In this document: positions 34,396-48,973 of the stretch, one piece after another
Position numbering within the stretch: the stretch's first letter is position 1
Layout: each line of letters starts with the position of its first letter
NCBI GenBank assembly: GCA_028023455.1
Contig: JAQFVV010012496.1
Span: forward strand, 2,294,001 to 2,358,000
Length of the DNA stretch: 64,000 nucleotides
Reading direction: 5' to 3'
From: Epiperipatus broadwayi
Lineage: Eukaryota; Onychophora; Udeonychophora; Euonychophora; Peripatidae
Position numbers and translations under genes: made by a program
Notes under the pieces: model-generated
What the model was told of the DNA's origin: nothing
What the model saw: the letters and a program-made list of their open reading frames with translations, nothing else
Databases searched by the model: none

Positions 34396-36796
34396 TAAAT
34401 ATTGGAAGTGCAAAGCATCATTTTTTTTAGTTTGACAATTTAAGATTTCACTCACATAAATGGTATGCAATAAAGATGCTGCTACTTCAACCAGATTTGA
34501 TATTTTAAAGTCACAAATTTTATTCAATTTTTGCTTAATTCAAAAATTAAAATATAATTTCTTTAAAGTGAAACATTTCTTTGAAACATTAACAAAATAA
34601 TAATAATTGTTGTGAAATGTCATCAAAACTGCTACCTAAATCAAAAAGTAAGCTTCTAAACTGGTGATAATTCAATCGATGAATCTGTAAAATTAAGCCT
34701 TATTATGTTTCTATTAAATAATTTTGCAAGAAACATCATTGATATTACTTGATATTGATTCTAATATTGTATATTTTAAACGTATACTCAAGACGCTTAA
34801 AAAATACTTAATTTTTAATATAATCATCTATCAAGGCTGAGCAGATGTTCCACATCCATTCCTTCTGGATATGCCAATACAATAATAATGGCTATTAAGA
34901 TCATTCATATTTTCTAACCATGATTTATACTTACAGATAATTTATGAATTTTGATATTTACATATTAGTCCAGAAATAATGAAAGTTGCTGGCATAAACA
35001 AATGTGTATATAAAGGCCAAATTAAATACATTTGCAATTTTCAAAAAAGGAAATGAAATAAATTTTTTAAATAAATATTAGACAATATTCTGATGAGGAG
35101 AAAGTTATTAGTCAAAATATTGGCTTTGCTTACTATTTTATGATTTAAATTATGCTGTGATGTCATGAAAGAATGCTGGCATGAGTAATCGATTATCTGG
35201 CGAAAGTAAAGTGTACACGAAATTTACTGTTCATCTTTAACTCTTTCAAAGTGAATGTACATAGTATTTATTAATTAAAATTTGGGAACTGTCCATTACC
35301 GAGGGCAATCCCTTATAGGACCCCTTAGAGGATGTCATTTTTCCAAATTGATTGATTAAATTTGTCAGAAGCTCCCTTGTAGACATTATATTACAAGATC
35401 ACATGATTATAAACTTACTGATGGACTAATATATAAGTGACATCTCATTGCTGGCTTAATACATAACTACCATAATTTTTTGCAAATATATCATTAATGA
35501 AATAAATTATAGCAATTTTTTAAAATATATTTGAATATATGGAAGTTGAATTAAATGAATCATATTTAGGTATTTGTACAATGAGTGAAAGCACATAGAA
35601 TTGATTTACTGGTTCATTTCAAAGATTATATGTTGGATGCTTTAATACTGTGCAACTTATCTTTGCATATAATTAGGATTTATGCACTCTAATAAACTTT
35701 TATTTCATTTTTCTCAGTTCTGTCAATTTATCCTGATCCACTGTCTTCATAGTTATATGTCTCATATGAATTCCAGAATGCACTTTGATATTCAAATTAC
35801 TTTATGCATACTTATTTTCATTTATAGTGTCATATGTAGAGAGAAGAAAAGTGCACATAATTATAATAAAAATTAAATACTTTTCAGCATCTTGTTTGTA
35901 TGTTTAAAATGTATAAGTCATATCAGTAATATAAAAATCACATTTTCAAATCATCTTCCTGATATGTATATAAAAAAATACTTATCTTCACTGTCTTACT
36001 TTTAGAATTGAAACACAGAAATACTTTTCTTCCAAATAAAAACATAATATCCATCTTTAGTATAATTTCTATTTAAAAATTCACCAAATACTTGGCTTAA
36101 TAAATGTTTCAAAAATAGCTCTCTCTTTATTACCACCTAGTATAAGCTAATCAGTGATTACCAAAGGCATATATGATTCCTGACCTTCATATTTGTACCT
36201 CCGTCCTCATATGACCCGTTTCTGACTTTTGTCCGAGTGAGACCTATGACTGAAATGCTAGGAGAAATTTGATTGCTGAATGCAACTTTAAATTCTAGGC
36301 TTGACTGGTAAAGGTAGAAGCCATAAAGCAATCCGAGAATGAAGATTCAAATACTGAGGATAGGAATGATATATGCATGTAGTAATCACAGATTATTTTA
36401 ACTTACACTAGATGGCAGTAAAGTGGAGAACTGCTTGGGTTTTAATTTACTTTCAGTTATCAAATTCATTTACAAATTACTATTGTTTTGATATATTATT
36501 AATAATAAAATTGTATAACCAAGATTGTTTTCATCCCCAAATGCCTTCCAAATTTTGAATATGTAAAAAAAAAAAAAAAAGTTAACACTGCAAATATACT
36601 TTCAAATCTAATTGGTTCCTGAAACGTGTATGAAAGTTGAAATATATGAAAGTAGAGCAATATAACAAAAAATAATATCAAAAAGTATTCCTAATTTTTT
36701 TTTTTTTTAATGAGGTGTATTTGCATATACATAATTTAACTCGTTATTGATTAGCATCTGGTGTTTATAAATTTACCAAGAGATAGTTAGATTGTA
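34396..36796. other. AT-rich non-coding stretch
   Basis: No gene found. Slightly less AT-rich patches at 35285-35400 and 36150-36320 have no long frame and no match elsewhere in the window. Confidence 0.5.
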
Positions 36797-37316
36797 CACC
36801 TGGGTCTCATTTTATGCGGATTATTTTAATGCGATTTTGAAGTTACGCGATTCGTGTTTCTTCTTAATATTTTTCATATTTCACTATATTTATTAGATAT
36901 CAAAAAATTTAAATTATTAATAACTTATTTTGACTTGAAATACTTTTTTTTTTTTTCAAAAATATAACGTTATATTAGCAGCTAGCTAACGTGAATATGG
37001 CCTGAAGCTGTATTTAGAATAAATAATCTACTTATACTAATGAGTAAATAATAATAATAATAATAGATTTATACTTACATATAAAAATATCGCAATAAAT
37101 ATATTTGATATTTTTTATTAATAATACTTTATTTCCTTATTTTTTTAATGTGAATTTTAAAGTAATTTTTCCTTGTTGCTTTGCTTTTATGCTAATTCTG
37201 AAAATTACAGACCCTATCCCCCATTTTTCAAGGTTAATTAAATCAATTTTTGTGCGATTTTTTTTAATGCGGGTTCTCTGTGGAACCTATCTATCGCATA
37301 AAACGAGACCCAGATG
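36797..37316 (-). mobile_element. Tigger-like MITE, copy 5 (internally deleted)
   Basis: Inverted relative to copies 1-4. CACCTGGGTCTCATTTTATG at the left matches their right end, and GAGACCCAGATG at the right matches their left end. Only 520 bp long, so about 650 bp of the middle is missing or replaced. Confidence 0.72.
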
Positions 37317-39094
37317 CACTCTTCTTTTTCTTTTCTTGATAAAAAGTTCTGTAATATGCTGTGTCTTTTTCTACTGCTCTCATATGAAATAGCGAATTGT
37401 ACGAAAGAAAAATGTTTTAAAGTCGAGAACCTTCGGTATTATATTTAAAAAAAAAAAAAAAAAAGTTGAGAAGTTAAGAGAAGAGGACATAGTTATACAA
37501 TATTTATGAGATCTAATGGAATGGAAAGATAATGACCTTTGTTCTTGACTTATATCTCGAAGATATATATAGGTGAATTTTCATTTATAATTGAAGATAA
37601 CTAAATTATTCTCTACCTTCTTAATTTAATTAATTTTTTTTTTTTTATTAAACTTCTCAGTCTAAGAATTGTCTCCCTAAATATCAATACTCTAAATAAA
37701 TAAGCACTTACATTTTTAATACTAATTTGGGATTAAGATTATATTAATTCTAAATATTTGGATGTGTTTTATATGCTGGTTTAAATATATATAGTTTATA
37801 TTAGTTCTACATGCCAGCGAGTGATACAATCTGTTGCTAGGCTGGATAAATAGGATTTAATATTGGAAATACATAAATTTATACTACTTTCCAATATTTC
37901 TAAACGTAAGAATTTAACAGTCGGAATCATTTAGGATATCTTAATCATATAAACAATATATAAAAATATAATTTTATTGCACTGTGGCTACAATTAAAAA
38001 CTGTATTCATATGAAAACTTGAACTTAATTCTTCCCGTTTTAATTAATTACAATAAATAAAGATTTTCATTATACAATGCAAACAATTCTGAGATCACAA
38101 AATACTCATAAACAACATAATTCTTAAGATAAAATTTAAAAATTGACAAAACTGATTATCCTGCAAACTTTTCAGGTACGTTTTCTTTTAGAAATTTTTG
38201 TTAAGTATTTAAAATTGCGTAAGCTAGAGAGAGCCATCTTATCCCATGAAGTTTTCTTCACGGCTAATTTTATTGTGAACATATTTGTAGTAGATACATG
38301 AAATAAATAGGTGAGTATTACAAATTAAATAACAAACAACAGCAGAAAACTGGTTATTTATTCACAAAAAGATTAAAAAATGCCTCATATCAGGAATTGC
38401 TAATGACAAAATAAATACCATTACCTCCTTATATCAAGAGTTATTTTGAATCTAAACCTTTCCATGAATACCTAAAATTGCTTTTAATACTGGCCCCTAT
38501 ATATATTTGCAATATATCTAAATATACAATTTAAAAATAAATAAATATTGAGACATTACCAAAAATAAAAGAGGAATAGAATAATATAGCAAAGAGATGG
38601 AAAGGAAAATAATGAATCAACAGTAAGTATGCATGAAGAGTAAATTGTTAAGATGATTTGTGATACTACTCATACAGATAGACTTTGTATAAATCACATT
38701 TTTTCAAAGCAGTACAAGTTACAAAAATTTGTAGTAATGAATCTGTGAATACAGAGTGTTAACTATAGTTGAATTATATCATTCTGGAGGCTAATGAATT
38801 ATTTTGGCAATATACAAATGAAACAAATTAATTAAGAATTAGAAAAATTAATACTCATAAAGACTACAAAATAATAATCTAGTATTATAAATGAATTACT
38901 TATTTCAAACATGAAAAATTAAAAATGCAGTGAAACTTAATATAGTTTACATTTTACGCTAAAATATTTCAGACTTTTTTTCATCTTTTATAAATAATTT
39001 ATTTATTTATTAATGAACAAAATAATAAATCCTTTTATTGCATATTTTGATTTTGAAGTTTGTGCTTCTTGGCGACACCGATTAAAAATTTGCC
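37317..39094. other. AT-rich non-coding stretch
   Basis: Poly-A runs at 37449 and 37637 and nothing else that I can support. Confidence 0.55.
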
Positions 39095-40013
39095 TGAAGG
39101 TACGTGATGATGATATATTAGATGTGATAATATGTAGGACTACTTCCATCATCTATCGGTAAATGTTGAATGTACAGAAAATTTTAAACGTTTAAACTTT
39201 TCAAATACAAACAACTTGTTAGTAATAACACAAATAGACAACACAGGTTAGTAATGACACATTTCGAGGAGTATTATTCTCCACTCTTCTTCAGATGTTA
39301 TTGAACCTGATCAGAGATAGTATTAGCATAGGAGAGTCAAACTGGCACTTTTAGATTCTTGCATATCAAATTTAAGGCAAACGCTCTAACCAATTGAGCT
39401 ATTCTGTCAAAGGCAACAGATAGTAGAAATTTCATATATTTATAATATGTGAAGGTTGTATTAGCATAGGAGAGTCAAACTTGTACCTTTAGATTCTCGC
39501 ATATAAAATTTAAGGCAAACGCTCTAACCAACTAAGCTATTCTGTCAAAGGCAACAGATTGTAGAAATTTCATATATTTAAATATGAAGGTTAGTCCAAA
39601 TCCCCTGAGTCCTTCAATTTTTTTTTATTTTATTATTTTTTCTAAGAGCAAGGTTAATTAGAGGCTTCCATACATTGGGTATTGCCACACTGGGTTGACT
39701 TATAGGATTATTTGCCATTATCCTATGAGCAGCCTCCTTGAATTTTCCTCTTTGTACCTTTTCCTCTCCATCCAATATTTTGTATTTTGCCAGCTAAACA
39801 TATGGTCATTTGTATATATATGGTTTGGTACTGTAGACACATCTGTTTCGTCTCTTTCAATGACTAGTTTGTGTTATTTCAATCGCTGTTCAACAGGGTA
39901 GTGTGACAAGTCTCATACATGCACTTCTTTCCACATTCACATGGTATTTCATAGATGCAATTTTTGTTCTTCAGCATTTCCAGTTTAGGCTTGGGAAAAA
40001 TAAGAATTCTTTG
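39095..40013 (-). pseudogene. Penelope-like element remnant, minus copy
   Basis: On the minus strand: the RT/GIY-YIG connector KLEMLKNKNCIYEIPCECGK (about 39992-39930), then a damaged YIG region (KCMYETCH), decayed downstream coding, two tandem tRNA-like segments (about 39460-39590 and 39318-39450), the hammerhead-like motif at 39245-39320, and the terminal tail. The sequence CIYEIPCECGKK is the zinc-binding/GIY-YIG junction typical of Penelope-like elements. The tandem tRNA-like duplication (unit about 138 bp) is unique to this copy. Confidence 0.75.
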
Positions 40014-40735
40014 AAGTGTGGTATGGCTTTAGAAAGCTGTTCTAATGTTTCCAAAGCTATGGAGGAATTCTTATTTCTACCAAACCTAAATTGGAAATGC
40101 TGAAGAACAAAAACCGCATCTATGAAATACGACGCGAATGCGGAAGGAAGTATATTGATAAAACCTGTCACCCTGTTAAACAGCGATTGAAAGAACACTA
40201 ACAGTTAAAAGAGAAAAAACAGATGTGTCTACTATAGCAGACCATATATATACTAATAACCATATGTTTAATTAAGAAAATACAAAAAAAATAGAAAAAT
40301 GTGCAAAGAAGAAAATTCAAGGAAACTGCTCATATGACAATGGCAAATAATCCTATAAGTCAACCCAGCATGGCAATACCCAATGTATGGAAGTCTAACT
40401 AACCTTGCTCTAAGAAAAAAATTAATTAAAAAAAAATAAAAATTAAGAACTCAAGAGGATTTGAACAAAACAAAAAAAAAAAAAGAAGTGTCTGTTCGGG
40501 TGATTAGAACGTTTGCCTTAAATTCAATATTTGAGAACCTAAAGGTGAGAGTTCGATTCCTATGCTAATACTGTCACTTATCAAGCCAGCAATTTCTAAA
40601 TAAGAGTGGAGAATACTACTACTCAAAACGTGTCATTACTAATCTATGTTGTTTATTTGTGTGTTATTACTAATAAATTGTATTCGAAAAGTTCTATACA
40701 TTCAACATTTAGTGATAGATGATTAAAGAGTTATC
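40014..40735 (+). pseudogene. Penelope-like element remnant, plus copy
   Basis: Head to head with the minus copy; AGCATTTCCAGTTTAGGCTT (39975) mirrors AACCTAAATTGGAAATGCTG (40084). The frame reads YEIRRECGRKYIDKTCHPVKQRLKEH (in pieces; 40118-40200), a GIY-YIG domain with YIG changed to YID, then a stop. Broken frames with ETAHMTMANN and a PISQPS word follow. The tRNA-like segment is at 40498-40580, a hammerhead-like motif with lost core (TTCTAAATAAG for CTGAAGAAG) at about 40590, and the tail to about 40735. Confidence 0.75.
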
Positions 40736-43700
40736 AATTTTAAAATTTCTACATTTGGTTAATGAATTATCAGATAAACCACTTATTCAAAGACTATTTT
40801 TTTGATTATAAATCATTTTCTTCCTCTAGCTTTTTTTGAGAACTTCACCGTCTATCCTACTCCTCTTTCTTTTCCAAATATTGTCAAAATCATAAGCTTC
40901 AATTCAAATTTGCGGGGGGGATATTCAAGATATCTATTTGTGTAATAAGTCATTTGATTCTTTAAACGCTTTCAAAGATGTTCTATCACTTTAAAAAAAT
41001 GAAAAAAATAAAAGTATTACAATAATTTTAGTTTACCAAAAAACAAATTCATTTTGAAAAGAATTTTAGCGATGTAAATACTATTAAATTTTAATATAAT
41101 GTTAGCATAAAATAAAAAGTAAAATTCAGTAGGTAGTCTGCCATTGATTATCAGGGTGTATATATGTGTTCTATTGCCGTTTGCACTTTTAATATTTATA
41201 TATAAAATTATTAGTCTACATTACTTTGGAATAGCAAAAATAATAAACTTAGCAGTGATCTACAAACACAGGTGAAAGATGGAATCCACTTGTCATTCAC
41301 AGAGATTGTCTTAACAAGATTCCTGGTGTTTATAAATGCAAGCTATTATCGTGTGATTTAAATTTATTGAGCCATCTAGTTTTAAGCAAAAATCAAGTTT
41401 ATTACTTAAATCATAAATAAGGTTAATGGGTGTCAAAGTATTAAAAATGACTACTTATTATTCTGCTTTCAAAACACTTTATATCTGCCTGTTAATTGGA
41501 GTGTCTTTAAATTTCTTTGAATTTAAAAATCTCATGCTATTACAGTTAGAGTGTCACTCCTGTCAATATTAATATCTTAGATCTTTCATTCCACAGAGAT
41601 GGCCTTGACAACAGGTTCAAAAGTCCTGGCATTGATAGATGTGGGCTATTGTTAAATATACATATATGTTTGGAATATCAACTGCGCAATAAAATTTATA
41701 CTATATATAACTTATTTTTTCATACTTTAATAGTAAAAGAAATATGAATGCACCATGAAATGCGATATATATTCTTAAAAATTATAGTTTATCGATATTA
41801 TTTTTAATGGATATGCAATAATTTGTCTGCAATAATTTTTTTATCTATTTTATTAGAGACAACAATATATCATAAAATATTTTTATTTAAAACAAGTAGT
41901 TCGATGATGTATTTTATTTTTTTATCAACTGATGGCATGAAACATCATGAGTTTTTGTATATCATTTTAATTATAATTTTATGAAGAATATAGTAAATCT
42001 ATTATCAGAAGTTTAATTTTAAAATTTATCAAAATTTGCAATTTATGAATCAATATAAAAATAATAATTTTAAAAATGTTTAAATTTAAAATTTTAGTTT
42101 TCTAATAATGACTACATTTTCGCAAGTTTATTGCATTCTAGGATATCTTGCCTCTATGGCAATATTTTTGTATAAAATAAGTTGAAACTACTATGAAAAT
42201 TAACCCTTTGGTAAAACGCAAAAAACAATTTATCTAGCATGGTGGGTATCTAACTTGCAGAGGGTTAACAACTTATTTCAGTTTCTATGTGATTTTTTTT
42301 TTTTTAATTTCTAAACTAATAGTTGGTGCATGCAAAGAATTTAGGATTTAATTCCAGTCTATATCAACGATGATAATATCAGATCACAAGAGGGATAAGA
42401 ATTTTTTTTTTCCAAGTACTCAGACCATAACTAAACCAGCTGATAGCTACTGAATATTAGTGGATAAATGGGCATTTAACTATTTTAGCTAAAGTATATG
42501 ATCCACATTAATCTAAACTGATCATGAATTAGTATAAAGCAATATTTGCAAAAAAAAAAAATATAAGAATATGAGGCTATCTTTATAATTGGTGGGGAAG
42601 GGTTCCACTATTTATTTATTTTTAGTTAAGTAATAGATTTTAAAAAATCTGAATAAATTCATGTAAAAAAAATTCATGTTTACCTTATTATTTTTTTTCA
42701 TATATATAAAATACACATCACTATACAATTGGCAACCAAATTTTATTCCCAGTGTTTCAAAATTATACCACTTTTTGAAATACAAAAAAAAAAAAGGGAG
42801 GTGGGGAGATAATTCAATCAAATGTTTTTATTTCTTGATGAAATTAAATGACCTAAATTTTCAAAATATATATTTTCTAACATTTTAACAGCAATACAAC
42901 CTCTTTATTTAAATACAGGAATAAAATGCAATAATTATATTATTGTGTCTTAAATAAAAAAATAAAACTTCAGATATAAATAATATTCTGCACATGTATA
43001 TATATATATCATTAAGTATAATGATCAAATAAAAAAAGAATAATTCATTTAAAAAAATTTTTAATATGAATAAAAAAAATCCTGGTTTTATGTGCAGAGA
43101 ATTTTCAAATATTACTATTGTAGTCACTACTAAATTAACAATTCAAAACCATAAACATTCTTCCTTTCAAGACTTCTGGAACTTCACATTATATTCATTT
43201 TCCAAAACAATTTAAAATAAAACATTGTGAGAATAAAAATATAAATTCTTTACAATTTTTTTTTCATGTATAAGATGAATTACAGATGTATAACTTTATG
43301 GATGTGTGCATCGACTTAATTATTATCTATATGGATAACATATTTTAGTTTTCTCTATATGGATAACATATTTTAAGTTTTCTACAATAAATACTGAATA
43401 TATTTAAATTGGCAGTATAAATCTCTTATGGTAGGATGTATTACTAATATATGACTTATTCCAATAGCAAGCATTGATTTCAACTAATATAATTATTAAT
43501 ATAAATATTCATTAAATAAAAAAAATATTGTTATATATTGTGACTATATTTATTATGTGCGTCATCTTTCAAAAAAAAAAAAAAAAAACTATTACAGATT
43601 TAAAATTTTCTTTGGAGACTTTATTTATATACCTCTAATGCTAACAATTTGCAGTTATTGAAGAATAAAATTTCATTTAGCACATTTAATCTGATACTTT

Positions 43701-43927
43701 GCTTTCTTCTATTGAAAATAAAACAAAAAAATTGTGTTCATTAACAAGCTATTCTACTGATAATATATAAACATTTAAAATTTATTAATAATCATTACTA
43801 TGGGGCACATTTTAAAAAATAAAACTTTCAATTATATGTCAATATTGATATATTACAAAAGACATTAATATAAAAAATAGAATTTTTCCAACAACTTACA
43901 TGACCATAATATTATCAAAAATTTAAT
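40736..43927. other. AT-rich non-coding stretch
   Basis: No gene. A degenerate direct repeat may join 41283-41360 (CACAGAGATTGTCTTAACAA) and 41592-41660 (CACAGAGATGGCCTTGACAA). A 26-bp tandem repeat (CTATATGGATAACATATTTT) lies at 43327-43380. Confidence 0.5.
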
Positions 43928-44118
43928 AAACACTTAATCGAATTATATATAACTCGAAATAATAGACATCTAGAGTGTATAAAGCTGTAGAGCGCTTACT
44001 ATCACATGATTAATTTTAAAAATGGCATCTTGAAAAGGTTCATGATATGAAATTAAATTGCATACAAATCAATTGTCTATTATTTCGAGTTATGTATAAT
44101 TCGATTGATTATGTGTTT
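43928..44118. mobile_element. Small MITE with 40-bp inverted ends
   Basis: AAACACTTAATCGAATTATA followed by TATAACTCGAAATAATAGACA at the left is mirrored by TGTCTATTATTTCGAGTTAT then GTATAATTCGAT and GATTATGTGTTT at the right. A 191-bp element with about 40-bp TIRs and a non-coding centre. Superfamily unknown; the flanking bases do not give a clear duplication. Confidence 0.78.
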
Positions 44119-46860
44119 AAAAAATAGAATGACAAAAATTTTTTCCCGAATAAACAATTTTTATTATGATTACAATCATAATTATTATATAAGGACTCTG
44201 ACAAAGCTAAATATTATTAATGGATAAAAATATAGTTCTAATGAAATATAGTATGACTTTAAAAAATTTATTATTTATACTCACATAATTATGACCCAAG
44301 TTAAATATATTTTTCATTAAATTTTAAGCAGTTCTCTATTATTTCTTTGAATATTTAGAGTTGATAAAAAAGCTTAAGTGAATTCAAAGTGTGTATATAT
44401 AAGCATTTACTTTCCCATTTATTTTCATTAAATTATTCATTTTGAATATTTTTGTTATATTAAATTTTTACATATCATCTACATAAAAGCCATCTTATTT
44501 TATTACAATTCTATATTTTAATTACCATCCATATGCAAAGATAAATTTAATACATGATAAATTATTCTGAAAACATAAGCAGACTCTATTAAATTAGGTA
44601 GTTTTATTTTCCAGAATTATTAAAAAAAATCCCTACATATAAATTCTCTTCTAATAACCATATGAATGTTTAATAATAATTAAAAATGCACTAAAATATT
44701 TAATTTAAAAAGTGTTGTTATTCCAAAATGTATAACATTTTAAATAAGAAAGTATATAATTTTATTTTCAGTTATTTACTTATAAAGTTGCAACATACTC
44801 TATTAAATTCTATTTCACAAAAAAGATAATTAATTCAATGAGCAGATAAACTTCATTAAATTAAATATGTCAGTCAAACTTGCTGTAAGATAAATATTTT
44901 TTTGTCTTTTACATAAAAAATCCTTTCACATACCAATTAATAGTTATTTATTTAATTAATTTAAAGATTTATCTCATTATTCAATCATAAAAACTTTTTC
45001 TCCTTATCAATATTTGCTTTGTTGGGAATTAAATCTTTGTTTCTTTTTTTTTTTTAACCCTATTTATAGATTCTTTTTAAAAGAAAAGGTTTAATTAAAA
45101 ATGCATTTGAAAGATAAGTCTATCTTCCCATTGGTTTGGAAGAATATATAATGACCAAACCAAAATTAATATAATTAAAGACAGTCGAAAAATATTTAGT
45201 GCAATTCATATAATCAAAACGGTCAAATAAACTAAATAAAATTAATGTCTAAATCATGAAAAACAAGAATTTAAAACAAACAAAAATTCATCTGATTAAA
45301 CAATTGAAAATATTCAATGCAATTTAACTGTAAAAAAATAAAAGTTGATATAATTTAATTAAATAAAATCATTGTAATAAAAATCAAAATAATGGAACAG
45401 AATTAACTCTTGCATTTGAACTGTGTTTAAGATTTCTGGTAAATCATAAACTTCATTCCAAATAAAAGTGAAATAAAAGCATTGTACATAATATAATCAA
45501 AGTCAGATAAAAAATAATTTCACAAAACAAAATTAATCTGATTAAAGTATAGAAAGCCAAAAACTTTTGTGGCCTATTATTTCACAGCAATACAAATTTT
45601 CATAGCTTGAAAAAATACTCGATGCAAAAAAAAAAAAAGTTCATATATTGAAAATATATATTTTAAAAAAGAACTCTTACAAATCATGCCTTTAAAAATA
45701 ACTTTTCAAAGTGTGTCAAAAACTTTTTGCCAGGGTTATATGGGGCACATCGTAAAGAATTAATAGAAATTAATTATATAATATACAAATAAAATATTGT
45801 CTAATACAAAATAATAAAAAAAATACTACAAGCATTAATAAATTTAACATTAAAAGAAATCAAATTTATATATGAAAATAAAAATTATTTTCAAAATTTG
45901 CTGTTTTTTTTTTATTTATTTCCAAAGTTAATGTGTTTGCCTTTAAATTAATAGATATTTTAATAATTAAGCTACCTATCTCTTTTAAAAAATTAAGTTA
46001 TTCGAATTAGAAAATAGTTTCACCAAAATGTACTGAAAGAAGGATTATTAAAAAAAAGATTTTTGTTTCATTTCATATTAAATTCTCACCAATAATATAT
46101 TGAAAAAAACATTTTTAAAAAAAGATTTTTGTTTTATTTCATATTAAGGTGACTTAATTGTCGAAATTATTTTGTCATCCATATTGAAACTTCATCGCTT
46201 CACTCATACTCCATTACCTAAATTGAATAGTTTTTATATATTATACTAAATTGTAATGAGTTACATTCAATACTTTGTAAATTATCCAAGCAAGATTTAA
46301 AGACATTTCAACGATATTAATAGTTAGATAATTAAAATATGTATTCAACTGAATTTTTCATTTTTTTTTTAATATATATTTTTGAATAACAAATTCATTG
46401 CAAATGAGCCAAAAAAAATCATATAGTCCCGCAGTACACCTAATACTTGTCTCCGTGTTCTTTCGAAGAGCTCTCATTTCAAATCGAAAAATTTGCATAA
46501 TATTAGTTTTTTAAAAAATAAATTTCAAACCATCACAAAGACTGAATTCAACTAATTAGATAACACACTCAATTTATATAAAAATTCTAGTGTATAATAG
46601 ATAATTTGCAAAAATAATTTGATTAGCGGCAGCGAAAATTCGTATTGCTAGGGAACAAACAAAAATTTTCAGGTTTAAATCCCATTCCAAATCTCCAATA
46701 TTTCAGGTAAATTTAACATATATTGAAACAATTAACTATATCACATATCTTTTCTAAGGTAATTTGAAATTTACGGAAAATGGTATTTTTAACTGATATT
46801 TCAATCCATTAATGAATAAGCCAATTTCACATTTCAGGACACGCAAAGACATTAAAAATC
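44119..46860. other. AT-rich non-coding stretch
   Basis: No gene. A 35-bp repeat (AAAAAAAGATTTTTGTTTCA then TTTCATATTAA) occurs at 46050 and again at 46115. Confidence 0.55.
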
Positions 46861-47960
46861 TAGACTTACAAAAAGAAGATTGTATACCCCCCCCCCCCAG
46901 TGTGGATATCTGATATCATGACAACCATTTGTCAAAAATTAACATACCACAGGAGCTATTTGCATCATTTAAGACCCCCCCCCAATTTGCCATTATATCA
47001 GACATACACCAACTGTTCTCTAGTTTCCACACCACTCTCTGCACTTTCATTCAACCAGATTAAATGTTTATCATGCATGAACTCATAGCTCCAACATCAG
47101 ACCATGGTGACCTCTAGAATGAATACTGCACCACGTAAGAGAAACACAGTACAACCATCTCATCAACCCAAGAGACCCAAAGAAGTTTTTAAGATCACTC
47201 CACCAATTTACCCCAAATGAACAACACATCAACAATAAGACCTTAGTCATGAAACCTATAGTGCTCCCTAACAAATAAGAACAATTTATGTACCCCCCCC
47301 TCTTCTCCAAGATGTATTAATTAAAATCACAATGTGTATTCATGTATTTATCCCGTAGTACTTTTACAAAAATATACATAAACCTAACTTGAGATATGTA
47401 TCTTGTTATGCAACAATTATTCTTCTTCCAACTATTGTAAATCATCTTTTTGTTATCATGTATCAAATTGTATCTAAGAATTCATGTTGTCCACATGCAA
47501 TTTATATAACACATGAACAATAATATTTAGCCATGAAAATTATAATGCTCTCTATGAAATAAACCCAATTTATACATAACTATATAACAATTTAACATCA
47601 ACTCTATCCCAAATATATGTTTTCATCCATACTATCATGTGCTTCTATGTATTTTTTTCAGTCACATTTACCAATTTCTATGTTAACCTAATTTGACATA
47701 TGTAACTTGTTATGTAACAATTATTCTTTTTTTAATTACTGAAAACCATGTTTTCTTTTCTATCACAAGCAATATTATAAACCTCTTATTGCATAAGTAA
47801 TATCATGTATCAACTTGTGACCTCATGTTTTCGCAAGTACTTAAAATTTTGTGTAAAGTTTTTATTAAACTATGTAAATTGTATTGACAGTATTGGTATA
47901 TTTTTATCCCGACAGAATTACGTAACTTTTTGAGGCTTAATAAAGTTTATCTTTTGAAAC
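46861..47960 (+). repeat. Degenerate tandem units with poly-C tracts, unclassified
   Basis: Runs of 8-14 C's occur at 46888, 46975 and 47295. Related segments follow one another at about 300-bp spacing: AATTTATGTACCCCCCCC versus CCAATTTATACATAAC, and GTATCTTGTTATGCAACAAT at 47398 versus GTAACTTGTTATGTAACAAT at 47702. The stretch ends near 47940 with TTGAGGCTTAATAAAGTTTA, which contains AATAAA and looks like a transcript or retroelement 3' end. No coding frame stands out. Confidence 0.45.
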
Positions 47961-48249
47961 AAAAAATCGTATTATTAGCTACATACTACTGACCTTTTTA
48001 TATTAGCCTTTATTACTAAATAGTAGCAAGAGAAACAAATGGTAATCATTTAATGAAAACTTAAAGCCAGTTATCGTAACTTGGGGGAGTTACCCGAACC
48101 ATTAGTGAAATGACTAAGTAACAAATGATACATATAATCGGAGTAGGATTTGTTTTAGTACAATCAAAAATAAAGGTAAGTAATATGTTATGTAAATAAA
48201 ATAATAAAAATATGTTCTTTTTTCACAAATAATGCTAAAATTGACAAAC

Positions 48250-48973
48250 AGTTAAGAAAAAAAAAACAAAAATACAAATTTAATTGTACAAATTAATTTC
48301 TTTAAAAAAAATAAAGGTTACGAGAAAGAAAAAAATATGAATTTAGTTGTACAAAGTAATTAAACAAATAAACAAGAAAAAGAGATAAAATGAATTCCGC
48401 AAAGTAATTTTTTTTTTTCAAGAAAAATAAAAGGTTGTCGGCAGAATGCTGAAATCCTATGAGCAATAGCATTTTATATTTCAGTTTACCACCGTTTTTA
48501 GATCATGACAGATTTTATTAGTATCTATAATTGGTCTTTCTTTAGAGTTAACTGTTCATTAAAAATATCTAAAGTTTTTTAAAACAACTTACAGTATTAT
48601 TTTCACACAAAAAAAAAAACTGTCACTTTAAATATGGCTTCTTTAATATACTATTGTTTCGATTGAAATACAGAAAATTACTGTTTTTACTTTATTTTGG
48701 TCAAGAAAGAAATTGATTGTTTCCTTTGGTTTTATTCTTTCCTCCCGCAATAGTCTCATATAAAAATGCACATATCTATTTTCAATACCAGTCACCTATG
48801 GACATCTAGACGTAAATGATTATCTCGTAGAATTTCACCATTCTGCTGCAATCTCTCTTTCTTTTTTTTTTTAAGAAAAAAAAAATTACTCTGTGCAATT
48901 CATTTCATTTTTTCTTGTTGTTTATTTGTTTAATTACTTAAAACAACAAAATTTGTATTTTTTTTTCTTAAAA
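48250..48973. mobile_element. Foldback element with long imperfect inverted arms
   Basis: Left arm at 48320-48450 (AGTAATTAAACAAATAAACA, then GAATTCCGCAAAGTAATTTT and GGCAGAATGCTGAAAT). The right arm at 48830-48960 reads the inverse (TTGTTTATTTGTTTAATTAC, AAAATTACTCTGTGCAATTC, ATTTCACCATTCTGCTGCAA). Arms of about 130 bp and centre of about 380 bp, no transposase. The retrozyme-like element F abuts its right end. Confidence 0.65.

Noticed and set aside
46888-46901. Poly-C tract as a regulatory or i-motif element
   Set aside because: Several short C runs occur here inside a degenerate repeat; nothing links them to a promoter.
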